From Rhizohabitans arisaemae (GTDB lineage Bacteria; Actinomycetota; Actinomycetes; Streptosporangiales; Streptosporangiaceae): a DNA stretch of 64,000 nucleotides. The DNA is taken from NCBI RefSeq assembly GCF_025996515.1, contig NZ_BLRH01000029.1:248001-312000 (forward strand). The letters are read 5' to 3'. Position numbers and translations under genes: made by a program. Of this stretch, positions 27,079-35,257 are shown one piece after another (the first letter of the stretch is position 1; the number at the start of each line of letters is the position of its first letter). A model generated the notes under the pieces. It was given only the letters and a program-made list of their open reading frames with translations, did not search any database and had not been told where the DNA came from.

Positions 27079-29223
27079 TCAGGTGGTCTGTACCGGCACG
27101 GCCGCGTCCCGGAGGGATCTGCGGGAGGTGACCGACACGCACAGGGCCGGACGTTCGCCGTCCAGCCCGAGCTCACGGAGCCTGCGGGCGAACGGATGGG
27201 TGTTCTGCCCGACGTCGAGCCGTACCCGGGGCATCGGATGGATCCGGCACCGGCCCTCGGTGCGCACGCAGGATCGCAGGGTGGTGCCGTTCCGGCTGGT
27301 GTAGGTGACCAGGTCCCGGTCGCGGGCGGGGAACCCGAGGCCGAGGGGTCCGTCCAGGGTGAGCACCCGGTCGCGGAGGCCGCCGACCGCGATGTGCGCG
27401 GTCCCCGCGGTCAGTTCGAACTCCATGGGCGCCAGGTAGGATTCCCCGCCCCACAGGGTGCGCGTCAGGTCGTGGACTCCCGCGCTGTCGACCACGGAGC
27501 CGGCCAGCACGTCCCCGGAGCACCGCCGGTCGGCGTCGCGCAGCAGGTCCGGCCAGACCCGGAGGGATCCCGGGCGCCAGGGGTCGGGGACCACGACCCC
27601 GAGATGGAGTTCGCGGTAGCCGCCCAGGCTGGTCCGCCGGTTCCAGCAGGCCCGGACGACGACGACGGCCCGGTCCCGCATCTGTACGGCGGGACCGAGC
27701 CCGGTCCCCCGGAGCAGCCGTCTCGCCGCGTCCGGCTCGACGGCGAAGTACGCGGTGAGGGCGCTGCCGTCCTGGCACCTGATCGGCAGCTCGACGGTCC
27801 CGCGCGGGGTGTCCACCGGATGGGTGGGCACGGTGAGGAACGGAAAACCCTCGGGGTAGGGGACGCGGTCGTACAGCCGGTACGCCTGGGCGCGCACGAC
27901 CGGGCCGTGGTACGGGGCGAGCCGCCCGTCGATCACGGCACGCTCCTCGGGCAGGTCGTCGGCGAGGTTGGCCAGGTAGCGCTCGATGCTGTGGCACAGC
28001 GGGAAGAGATGGGTGGAGTCCCGGTAGTCCACCGTGTACCAGTCGGGGTGCAGGTCGAAGCAGCCGCCCGCCCCCTGCCCGTCGAGGGTGGGGATGATGT
28101 CGTGCTGGTTGGTGACGCTCGCGATCCAGGTGTGCGGGTCGGCGGGTTTCTTGAAGTCGACGGGTGAGCCGACGGCGACCACATGGGTGACGCTGTAGCG
28201 GGCGCAGAACTCCGCGTCCTGCGCCAGATTCATGATCGCCGCCCCGCCGGCGCTGTGCCCGATGAGGGCGAGCTCGGCGCCGTGCGGCAGGCCGTAGTCG
28301 GCGACGGCTTTGGCCAGGGCGCGGCTGTAGGGGTTGCTGTCCAGCACGGCGCTGCTGAACGCGCCGAGCAGGTCCTGCGGAGAGTCGTTGTCGGGTCTCC
28401 CCGTCCGCATCCCGGGTGCGTGGACGACGTGCCGTGTCGTCCCGTCGGGGCCTTGGACGCTCTGGATGAGCATCCGCCCGGTCGTGCCGATCGCGTCGAT
28501 GTTGCGGAGGAAGCCGAGGAGGGTGCCCTCCGCGCTCAGCCGGGCGGATTCGGCGGCGGTGAGTTCGATACGGCGGGCGGCCCCCTCGCCGGTGTCCAGG
28601 ACCGCGACGGCGCGGTTGCTCAGGCCGAGGATCGGGTCGGCGCTGGCGTAGCCCTGGCCGGTGGCGATCAGCCAGGCGGCGGTGTCGTTGAGCGGGTTCT
28701 CGTCGAGCAGGGCGCGCAGGGCGAGCACTTCGCCGAAGACGGGGGCGAGTCCGCTGAGGGTGCGTACGGCCCCGCGGTCCTTGAGGAGGGCGCGCAGGGC
28801 CCGGATGGCTTCGAGGTCGCGGTCGGCGGCGGCCGCCTCGATGAGCCGTACCAGCAGGGGGTCGTCGGCGAGTTCGGGATGGGTGCGGGTGACGGCGGCG
28901 ATGCGCAGCCGGAGCGAGACGGCCATGACCCGCACCGCCAGGCTCTCCGCGCCCGCCATGGCGCCGAGCTTGCCCGCCAGGGTGCCGAGCCGGCCGCCGA
29001 CGAGCGCGTGTCCGAGGCCTTGGCCGCCGGTGAGGGCGCGCACCAGGGTGCGTCCGGCGCGGCAGCCCGCCGAGGGGGCGCGGGACACGGAGCCGAGCAC
29101 GGCCCGGTCGGTGAGCGCCGCGGTGGCGTGCCGGGCCGCCTCCTGGATCACGACTCCGATGTCGGCGACCTCGCGGGCGGCGTCGCGCAGCAACCCGGCG
29201 GCCGGGTCGGTCTCCTCGCTCAC
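27079..29223 (-). CDS. lipase-like alpha/beta-hydrolase fused to an acetoacetate-decarboxylase-like domain
   Basis: 714-residue protein. Residues 1-240 are a helical N-terminal domain without recognised family. Residues 260-430 form an alpha/beta-hydrolase with the nucleophile elbow LIGHSAGGAA (Ser324) and later NQHDIIP, whose Asp may complete a triad with a following His. Residues about 460-700 look like an acetoacetate decarboxylase-type barrel (RACWNRRTSLGGYRELHLGV); this part of the call is tentative. A GTG start overlaps the COX-like stop by GTGA. In context it could release a fatty acid from a lipid for the dioxygenase, or act on the oxylipin product. Confidence 0.65.
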   Translation of the reverse strand: MSEETDPAAGLLRDAAREVADIGVVIQEAARHATAALTDRAVLGSVSRAPSAGCRAGRTLVRALTGGQGLGHALVGGRLGTLAGKLGAMAGAESLAVRVMAVSLRLRIAAVTRTHPELADDPLLVRLIEAAAADRDLEAIRALRALLKDRGAVRTLSGLAPVFGEVLALRALLDENPLNDTAAWLIATGQGYASADPILGLSNRAVAVLDTGEGAARRIELTAAESARLSAEGTLLGFLRNIDAIGTTGRMLIQSVQGPDGTTRHVVHAPGMRTGRPDNDSPQDLLGAFSSAVLDSNPYSRALAKAVADYGLPHGAELALIGHSAGGAAIMNLAQDAEFCARYSVTHVVAVGSPVDFKKPADPHTWIASVTNQHDIIPTLDGQGAGGCFDLHPDWYTVDYRDSTHLFPLCHSIERYLANLADDLPEERAVIDGRLAPYHGPVVRAQAYRLYDRVPYPEGFPFLTVPTHPVDTPRGTVELPIRCQDGSALTAYFAVEPDAARRLLRGTGLGPAVQMRDRAVVVVRACWNRRTSLGGYRELHLGVVVPDPWRPGSLRVWPDLLRDADRRCSGDVLAGSVVDSAGVHDLTRTLWGGESYLAPMEFELTAGTAHIAVGGLRDRVLTLDGPLGLGFPARDRDLVTYTSRNGTTLRSCVRTEGRCRIHPMPRVRLDVGQNTHPFARRLRELGLDGERPALCVSVTSRRSLRDAAVPVQTT

Positions 29224-30803
29224 GGTTCGGCCCGCCGGGTCATGCCGACGAACCGCGGCCGGGTGTCCTCCGGGGTGTTGCGGTGGAGTACGTCGGAGAG
29301 CGTCCGGGTCGTGGCGATGATCCGCGCCCCGTACGGCGAGAAGGTCGCGGGTGTGAACACCCGGGTGGCGAGCAGCGGGTTGGTCAGCGCCTGGGAGAAG
29401 GCGTCGATAGCGATGATCTTCGTGAGGAGCGGCGGCAGGATGGCGTCGGGCGATCCCGGCTCCTCGGCGAAGAGCCCGACGTAGAGGTCGAGGTCGTCGA
29501 CGTCCCGGTAACGCTCCCGCAGCGCGTCGACGACCCGCCGGTCGCCGGAGATCTGCTCGAAGCGGCGGACCCGGGGGAAGCGGCAGTGTTCGCGGTAGCT
29601 GTTGTAGGGGGCCAGGTCCAGGGTGCGGGAGTCCGCGATGCTGGCCACGTCCACCTCCCGCAGGATCGGGTCGGTGTTGAACAGGCCGATCCGGCCGGCC
29701 CGCTGCCGGGAGGCGTCCTCGAAGAGGCGTCCGAGTCCGATCTCGGGGAGCAGCGGGCCGCCGAGCAGGGTCTGCGCCATCGGCAGGTCGCGTCCGCCCA
29801 CCGACAGGTGGGAGGGGATGAGGCTGTGCCAGCGGTAGACCAGGTTGAACTCCACCGAGGCCCAGTTCTGCCGGTGCCAGGACGCGCGGGCGAGCATCGC
29901 CGACAGTCGCGGGTCGAGGGTGAACCGGAAGTGGTACGGCGTGATGTGGTTGATGTACTCCTCGACCACCAGTTTGATGAGGAGCACGATGAGGATGTTG
30001 CGGGTCGTCTGGAAGAGCCGCTCGTCGTCCCAGTGCGGATGCCGCTTGGCCAGCAGGCGGGCCACCCGGTTGTGCTCACGCAGGAAGAGCGTGGTGAGCA
30101 TGGTGAAGCCGATCTGAATGTTTCCCCGGTCGCTGCCGGTCGCGAACAGGGTGTCCCGCTGGGCGTGGGTGAGCTCGGCGAAGCGGATCACGCTCAGCTG
30201 CGCGAACTCCGGCTTGACCTCGCCGTTCGCGCAGAGGTACGGCGGGAACTCCCCGCCTTCGACGACCTGGCTCTTGAGCAGCCCTCCCTCCAGGGTGCGC
30301 AACGCGGTGGCGGCCACCTCGTCGAGGCCGTACAGCTGGTTCAGGTCGATGTGGTGGTTGGAGCTGTTCTTCCGGGGATCGCGAGGGATCCCGGTGTCGC
30401 CGCGGAGGAACCCGTCGGTGAACCACTGCGCGAAGTAGGCGAAGAGCACGGTGGACCTCGGGCAGGGGATCATGGTGTCGCCGCGGACGAACAGCTCGCC
30501 GGCCTGTTCGGGGCTGGGGCGGTGGTCCTCGGCCCGGGAGACCGGAGGCAGGTGGCGGCCGCTGTAGCTCCGGTCGGTCAGCGAGGTCCAGGAGGTGTAG
30601 TCGGCCATGGTGCTCAGCGGTTCCGGCCGAGGCGGCATCTCCCGGATCGCCGAGTCGATCAGTGCGGCGTTGAGGCGCCGCCGTACCGGACGGACGGCCT
30701 GCGCCAGCTCCCAGAGCGGTCGCCCATGGGTGAGGGCGAGGAATCTGAGCCGGTTGACGGCCCCGTCGTTGCGGGCGGTCCGCGCCTTCCGCCGGCCTGT
30801 CAC
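29220..30803 (-). CDS. cyclooxygenase-like haem dioxygenase (animal haem peroxidase superfamily)
   Basis: 527-residue protein aligning by eye along most of its length with prostaglandin G/H synthase catalytic domains: MADYTSWTSLTDRSYSGRHL (about 66-85), FAYFAQWFTDGF (121-132), TLFLREHNRVARLL (238-251), FNLVYRWHSLIP (319-330), AFSQALTNPLL (468-478). Tyr323 and His326 match the COX catalytic tyrosine (Tyr385) and proximal haem ligand (His388); Ser470 sits at the aspirin-serine position. The distal histidine (His207 in COX-1) is replaced by Asp130 while the neighbouring Gln126 is kept. No signal peptide, EGF or membrane-binding domain is seen. GTG start overlaps the P450 stop (GTGA). Expected role: dioxygenation of an unsaturated fatty acid. 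Confidence 0.85.
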   Translation of the reverse strand: MTGRRKARTARNDGAVNRLRFLALTHGRPLWELAQAVRPVRRRLNAALIDSAIREMPPRPEPLSTMADYTSWTSLTDRSYSGRHLPPVSRAEDHRPSPEQAGELFVRGDTMIPCPRSTVLFAYFAQWFTDGFLRGDTGIPRDPRKNSSNHHIDLNQLYGLDEVAATALRTLEGGLLKSQVVEGGEFPPYLCANGEVKPEFAQLSVIRFAELTHAQRDTLFATGSDRGNIQIGFTMLTTLFLREHNRVARLLAKRHPHWDDERLFQTTRNILIVLLIKLVVEEYINHITPYHFRFTLDPRLSAMLARASWHRQNWASVEFNLVYRWHSLIPSHLSVGGRDLPMAQTLLGGPLLPEIGLGRLFEDASRQRAGRIGLFNTDPILREVDVASIADSRTLDLAPYNSYREHCRFPRVRRFEQISGDRRVVDALRERYRDVDDLDLYVGLFAEEPGSPDAILPPLLTKIIAIDAFSQALTNPLLATRVFTPATFSPYGARIIATTRTLSDVLHRNTPEDTRPRFVGMTRRAEP

Positions 30804-32107
30804 GGTCGCACGTCCGGTCCGGCGGGGTCCAGCCCGAGGACGAATCGGTCGGGGAAGACGCCGCCCGCTCGGATGATCTCCCCTTCCGGCTGGGGGAGCA
30901 GTCGAACCCCGGGACGGAGCAGCAGACGTCGTACGGTCTCGCAGATGACCACCCGGGCGGGGTGGATCCCGAGACAGGAGTGGTGGCCGAGGCCGAAGAA
31001 GAGCCGGTGGTGGTCCGGCCGTTCGGGACGGAACTCCTCGGGCTCGTCGACCACGTCCGCGTCGAACACGGCCGAGGCGGGCGCGGCGAGGACGAGGGTG
31101 CCCGCGGGGACGAGCGTGCGGCGCGGGGTCCCGGCGGCCAGGACGTGGTCGCGCTCGCAGATCCGGGGAAGCAGCTTGAAGAACGGGTTGAACCGCAGGG
31201 CCTCCCAGACGTACCGGTCGAAGCTCTCCGGGTCGGCGGCGGCTTCGACGGCCTGGGCCAGCACCTGGGGGCGGAGCAGCAGCTGCTCGGTCGCCTCGGC
31301 CATGGCCCCGGGACCGCTCTCCACGAATCCGAGCGGCAACCCGGCCATGTTGACCACGATCCGCTCGTCGTCGACGCCGATCCCGGCGGGCAGCACGGTG
31401 GCGACGAGCCTGGTGAAGACGTCGTCGGGCAGGTCCCGGCCCGCCGACCGGGCGGCCCGGAGCCGGGCGAGCCGCTCCGTCAGGTAGGCCTTCATCTCGG
31501 CTCCCGCCTGCTCGGACGCGGCTTGGATCCGCGGGTCGCCGCCGAAGTTGGCGAAGCCGTCGACGATGATCGCCCTGGTCCACCGGGAGAGGGTGTGCGG
31601 GTCGGGGCCGGGGAAGCCGAAGTATTCGGCGCACACGCCCAGCGCGACACGGCGGAAGAGCCGGTGGACGGCTTCGACGCGTCCCTGCGGGGCCGCGGCG
31701 TCCAGCGCCTCGTCGGCGAGGCGACCGGCCAGCTCGCGCACGCCCGCCACGTCGGCGGGGGAGAGCATGACCCGCATGAGCCCCTTCTCCCGCCAGTTCA
31801 TCGGGGTGGCGTCCCGGGAGAGCATGAACGGGGCGCCGAGCGCGGCCTCCAGCCGGGGTCCGAAGGCGCGCACGGTGAAGACCTTCTCGTGGGAGAGGAC
31901 CTCGGCCACGTCGGGGTAGCGGGTCACGACGGTGAAGCCCGGGGTGACGAAGATCGGCCGTCGCTCGCGCAGTTCGGCGAAGAGGGCACGCCAGTCGGTT
32001 CGCATCCAGTCGCGGATCAGGCCGATCGCGGACATCGGGTCCCGGGCCAGGGCTTGGTCGTATCTCTCCAGGTGGCTGCCCGTGGTCGCCTGATCGACAG
32101 TGCCCAT
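30800..32107 (-). CDS. cytochrome P450 with atypical I-helix
   Basis: 435-residue P450. The haem loop is FGLGHHSCLG (Cys378 as thiolate ligand) and ExxR is Glu302-Ala-Leu-Arg305. The I-helix reads IVVNMAGLPLGFVESG (about 250-265) and lacks the acid-alcohol pair (D/E)T that most O2-activating P450s carry; it has an Asn-x2-Gly instead, as in P450s that rearrange fatty-acid hydroperoxides (CYP74) and prostacyclin synthase-like enzymes. No ferredoxin gene is nearby. The ATG at 32107 has AAGGGG upstream; a GTG at 32164 would add 19 residues. It is the first gene of the operon with the COX-like protein. Confidence 0.87.
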   Translation of the reverse strand: MGTVDQATTGSHLERYDQALARDPMSAIGLIRDWMRTDWRALFAELRERRPIFVTPGFTVVTRYPDVAEVLSHEKVFTVRAFGPRLEAALGAPFMLSRDATPMNWREKGLMRVMLSPADVAGVRELAGRLADEALDAAAPQGRVEAVHRLFRRVALGVCAEYFGFPGPDPHTLSRWTRAIIVDGFANFGGDPRIQAASEQAGAEMKAYLTERLARLRAARSAGRDLPDDVFTRLVATVLPAGIGVDDERIVVNMAGLPLGFVESGPGAMAEATEQLLLRPQVLAQAVEAAADPESFDRYVWEALRFNPFFKLLPRICERDHVLAAGTPRRTLVPAGTLVLAAPASAVFDADVVDEPEEFRPERPDHHRLFFGLGHHSCLGIHPARVVICETVRRLLLRPGVRLLPQPEGEIIRAGGVFPDRFVLGLDPAGPDVRP

Positions 32108-32277
32108 GCCGTGGCCCCTTCGCGGAAGACGGAGCGAACATTGATCATCACGTTGTGTAGCCACAATCTAGGCCGGGGCCGGGCTTTCCTTGATGGCTAC
32201 CGTGTGCAGTGTTTTGCTTCCTGTAAGTGACTGACTCCTCACTCTCAAGTCATTGTCGGAAGTACCGCAAGCCGGTC

Positions 32278-33237
32278 ATGAATGGGGCCGTGACTTCCTC
32301 CCCCGGCGGACGGCCGGACTCGGGTGCAGCGGAGACGGTGGCGGTCGGCACCGGCCGCCGGACCGCCTACCTCGTCGTCCTCGTGGTGCTCCCCGTGGTG
32401 CTCCTCGCCCTGGCGGTGCCGGCCGTCTGGGGGTGGGGGATCGGCCCGCGCGATGTGGTCATCGCGGCGACGATGTATCTGATCAGCATCTTCGGCATCG
32501 CCATCGGCTACCACCGGCTCTTCACCCACCGATCCTTCAGATGCCGCAGACCGCTGCGGATCGCCCTCATGCTCGCCGGGGGCATGGCCGTGGAAGGGCC
32601 GGTGACGCTGTGGACGGCCGAGCACCGCCGCCACCACAAGTACGCCGACCGCCAGGGGGACCCGCACTCGCCGTGGCGGTACGGCGACGGCGGCTGGGCG
32701 CTGGTGCGCGGCATGGCGCACGCGCACGTCGGCTGGTTCTACACCGCGCGCCGCCGGTCCAACATCCGGCACTGGGTGCCCGACCTGCTCGCCGACCCGG
32801 ACGTCCGGCGCTTCGACGCCGCCTATCCGGCCGTCGCCGCGCTTTCCTTCGCCCTGCCCGCCGCGGTGGGCGGAATCTGGTCGATGTCGTGGGCCGGGGC
32901 GTGGACCGCCCTCTTCTGGGGTGGCCTGGTCCGGTACGCCGTGGTGCACCACGTCACCTGGTCGGTCAACTCCGTCGCGCACACCTTCGGCGACCGCCCG
33001 TTCCGCACCCGGGACCGCTCGTCGAACGTGCGCTGGGTGGCCCTGCTGACCTTGGGCGAGGGCTGGCACAACTGGCACCATGTGGAGCCGACCTGCGCCC
33101 GGCACGGGGTGCTCCGGGGTCAGCTCGATCCGAGCGCCCGGCTCATCCGCTGGTTCGAGCGTCTGAACTGGGCGGACGGTGTGCACTGGCCGGACCCCGA
33201 GCGGGTCGCCGCCCGTCGCGTCGATCCGCGCTCCTGA
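32278..33237 (+). CDS. membrane fatty-acid desaturase (acyl-CoA delta-9 type)
   Basis: 319-residue integral membrane di-iron desaturase. The three histidine boxes are HRLFTH (after GYHRL), EHRRHH and WHNWHH, the last within LTLGEGWHNWHHVEPTCA. Hydrophobic pairs YLVVLVVLPVVLLALAV and VIAATMYLISIFGIAIGY, then SFALPAAVGGIW, fit the usual four-helix layout. It introduces a cis double bond into a saturated acyl chain. Divergent from the P450/COX-like operon across about 170 nt, so it may supply the unsaturated substrate. The start is uncertain: ATG 32278 is used here, and a GTG at 32227 is possible; neither has a strong ribosome-binding site. Confidence 0.88.
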   Translation: MNGAVTSSPGGRPDSGAAETVAVGTGRRTAYLVVLVVLPVVLLALAVPAVWGWGIGPRDVVIAATMYLISIFGIAIGYHRLFTHRSFRCRRPLRIALMLAGGMAVEGPVTLWTAEHRRHHKYADRQGDPHSPWRYGDGGWALVRGMAHAHVGWFYTARRRSNIRHWVPDLLADPDVRRFDAAYPAVAALSFALPAAVGGIWSMSWAGAWTALFWGGLVRYAVVHHVTWSVNSVAHTFGDRPFRTRDRSSNVRWVALLTLGEGWHNWHHVEPTCARHGVLRGQLDPSARLIRWFERLNWADGVHWPDPERVAARRVDPRS

Positions 33238-33366
33238 AGGGGTCGTCGAGGCTTGGCGGCGGATGAACGATCATGTCGCCCCAGGTGCTTGACTTCCGCC
33301 GGCGGACCGGGATCCCGACAAACCGGCAGGGTGGCCACGGCAGGGATGGGATTTCCGTGATTTGGG

Positions 33367-33441
33367 CGGTCCTGACGGGACTTGAACCCGCGACCTCCAC
33401 CTTGACAGGGTGGCGAGCACTCCAAACTGCTCTACAGGACC
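33367..33441 (-). tRNA. tRNA-Asp(GTC)
   Basis: 75-nt cloverleaf on the minus strand: acceptor stem GGTCCTG/CAGGACC, D-stem GAGC/GCTC, anticodon stem CCACC/GGTGG with loop CTGTCAA (anticodon GTC), T-arm with GGTTCAAGTCC. Discriminator G; CCA is not encoded. A single-copy tRNA here; no other tRNA is seen beside it. Confidence 0.96.
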
Positions 33442-33695
33442 ATGTCTTTCGACTTCTGAACGGATCCTACCGTGGCGCGGAGAGCACTCGAACCGCTTGC
33501 GGCGCGGGATTTCAGCGGGCTCCCGGTCAAGACCGATCGCACCCGGTCGTGGGCGGCCGGTGGGCCGGCCAGGCGGGCGATCGCGCGGAAGTCCGTGGAC
33601 GGCGGCTCACCTGCGGCATGCGCTCTCCTCCCACATATATACACAGGATGAAACTGGGCAAATGGCATCGTTTCCGCCAAGAGATCAGGGTGATC

Positions 33696-33707
33696 TGGGG
33701 TAGCTTG
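33696..33707 (+). promoter_or_regulatory. conserved promoter element of serine hydrolase copy 1
   Basis: TGGGGTAGCTTG lies 40 nt before the ATG. The paralogue at 56297-57574 has TGGGATAGCTTG 37 nt before its own ATG. TAGCTT may act as a -10 element. The rest of the 306-nt gap after tRNA-Asp holds nothing else that I can identify. Confidence 0.5.
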
Positions 33708-33747
33708 TCCCTTTGGCTTGATTGATTGATCTTGGGGGCAAGACCAG

Positions 33748-35025
33748 ATGGCCGGTGGACTGACACGGCGTGATTTCGGACGGCGGATAGGGCTGGCCGG
33801 GCTCGGCCTGGCCGGAGGCGGACTGCTCGGCGGACTCCCGGCTCCCGCGCACGCCGGGGCACCGGCCTGGCGGGTCTTCGGCTCCAGGGGCCGCGGCATG
33901 GCCGAGTTCGACCTGACCATGAAGACGTTCATGCAGCAGCGGAACATCTCCTGCGGATCGCTGGCCGTCGCGCGCAAAGGCAAACTCCTGCTCGCCCGCG
34001 GCTACACCTGGAGCGCGGACAGCAAGCTGTTCGTCCACCCGCTCTCCCTGTTCCGGATCGCCAGTGTGAGCAAGCCGATCACGGGCGCCGCGGTCCTCAA
34101 ACTGGTCCAGGACGGAAAGCTCAAGCTCACCGACCGGCTGACCGACCTGCTCACCCTGACGCCTCCGTCCGGCAAGAAGCTCGACCCCCGCCTGAACCAG
34201 GTGACCGTGCTGAGGCTCCTGCAGCATCTGGGCGGATGGGACTCCGGCGTCACGACCGATCCGATGTTCAACGATTTCGCGATCTCCAAAGCGCTTGGGG
34301 TGCCGCTCCCGGTCGGCCGGGACGATGTCATCCGGCACACCAGCGGCCTGCCGCTGGACCACGATCCGGGCAGTAGGTACGCCTACGGCAACTACGACTA
34401 CATGCTGCTGGGCCGGATCATCGAGAAGGTGAGCGGCATGCCGTACGACCGGTATGTCCAGCAAAAGATCCTCGGGCCTCGGGGCATCACGCGGATGCGG
34501 CTCGCGCAGACGCTCAAGGCCGACGCCGCCCCGCGTGAGGTCCCCTACGTCTCACAGCGCAGCGGGCGAACCGTGCTGGACGGCTCCGGCGCCACGGTCC
34601 CGGCACCGTACGGTTCGTTCAACGTGGAGAACATGGACGCGCACGGCGGCTGGCTCGCGACCGCGGTGGACCTGGTGCGGTTCGCCGGGATCTTCGACGG
34701 CCCGAGCCCGGTCCTCTCCGCGGCGTCGCTCTCCCGCGCGTTCGCCCAGCCCGAGACGGGGACCAACGGCGACGGCTGGTGGTACGGCTGCGGCTGGCAG
34801 GTCCGGAACGTCGCGGCGGGGGGACGCAACATCTGGCACAGCGGCAGCCTCCCCGGCACCTACACCGTTCTTGTCCGGCGTTTCGACGGGGTCTGCTACG
34901 CCGCGCTGTTCAACCAGCGGGACAACGCCGCCGGTCAGGCCCACAACATCGACCCCGAGCTGTACCGGGCCGCCGACGCCACCAAAGCCTGGCCCAACGT
35001 CGATTACTACGGTCAGTACTTCTGA
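33748..35025 (+). CDS. Tat-exported serine hydrolase (class C beta-lactamase/DD-peptidase fold), copy 1
   Basis: 425-residue protein. A Tat signal TRRDFGRRIGLAGLGLAGGG ends at AHA. The catalytic domain has SxxK as SVSK in RIASVSKPITGAA (about residues 108-120), the Tyr-x-Asn-type motif in YAYGNYDYMLLGR and HSG in IWHSGSLPGT. It belongs to the beta-lactamase family that includes esterases and D-aminopeptidases; actual substrate unknown. A paralogue of identical length lies at 56297-57574. A strong hairpin follows the stop. It stands as a single-gene unit. Confidence 0.9.
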   Translation: MAGGLTRRDFGRRIGLAGLGLAGGGLLGGLPAPAHAGAPAWRVFGSRGRGMAEFDLTMKTFMQQRNISCGSLAVARKGKLLLARGYTWSADSKLFVHPLSLFRIASVSKPITGAAVLKLVQDGKLKLTDRLTDLLTLTPPSGKKLDPRLNQVTVLRLLQHLGGWDSGVTTDPMFNDFAISKALGVPLPVGRDDVIRHTSGLPLDHDPGSRYAYGNYDYMLLGRIIEKVSGMPYDRYVQQKILGPRGITRMRLAQTLKADAAPREVPYVSQRSGRTVLDGSGATVPAPYGSFNVENMDAHGGWLATAVDLVRFAGIFDGPSPVLSAASLSRAFAQPETGTNGDGWWYGCGWQVRNVAAGGRNIWHSGSLPGTYTVLVRRFDGVCYAALFNQRDNAAGQAHNIDPELYRAADATKAWPNVDYYGQYF

Positions 35026-35034
35026 TCGGACCCG

Positions 35035-35068
35035 GCGGGATGCGTGTCACGGGTCTCACGCATCCCGC
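35035..35068 (+). terminator. terminator hairpin after serine hydrolase copy 1
   Basis: GCGGGATGCGTG and CACGCATCCCGC form a perfect 12-bp stem around a 10-nt loop, 9 nt after the stop codon. There is no U tract, which is common for actinobacterial terminators. Confidence 0.75.
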
Positions 35069-35257
35069 TGCTCAGTCCCGGTCTCCTTGAGCGAGCACGA
35101 CCCCCGCACGCCGACGGCGTCGACCGGATCCCGCGGGTGCGCACCGCCCGGGAAATCGGCATCGCCGTGCCGGGACACGGCCCGTACCCCGGCCCACCGG
35201 CTCGTTCGCCTTCGCCGACCCGGCTTTCGGGCCGGTCCGGGGAGCGGTACGGCCGGT

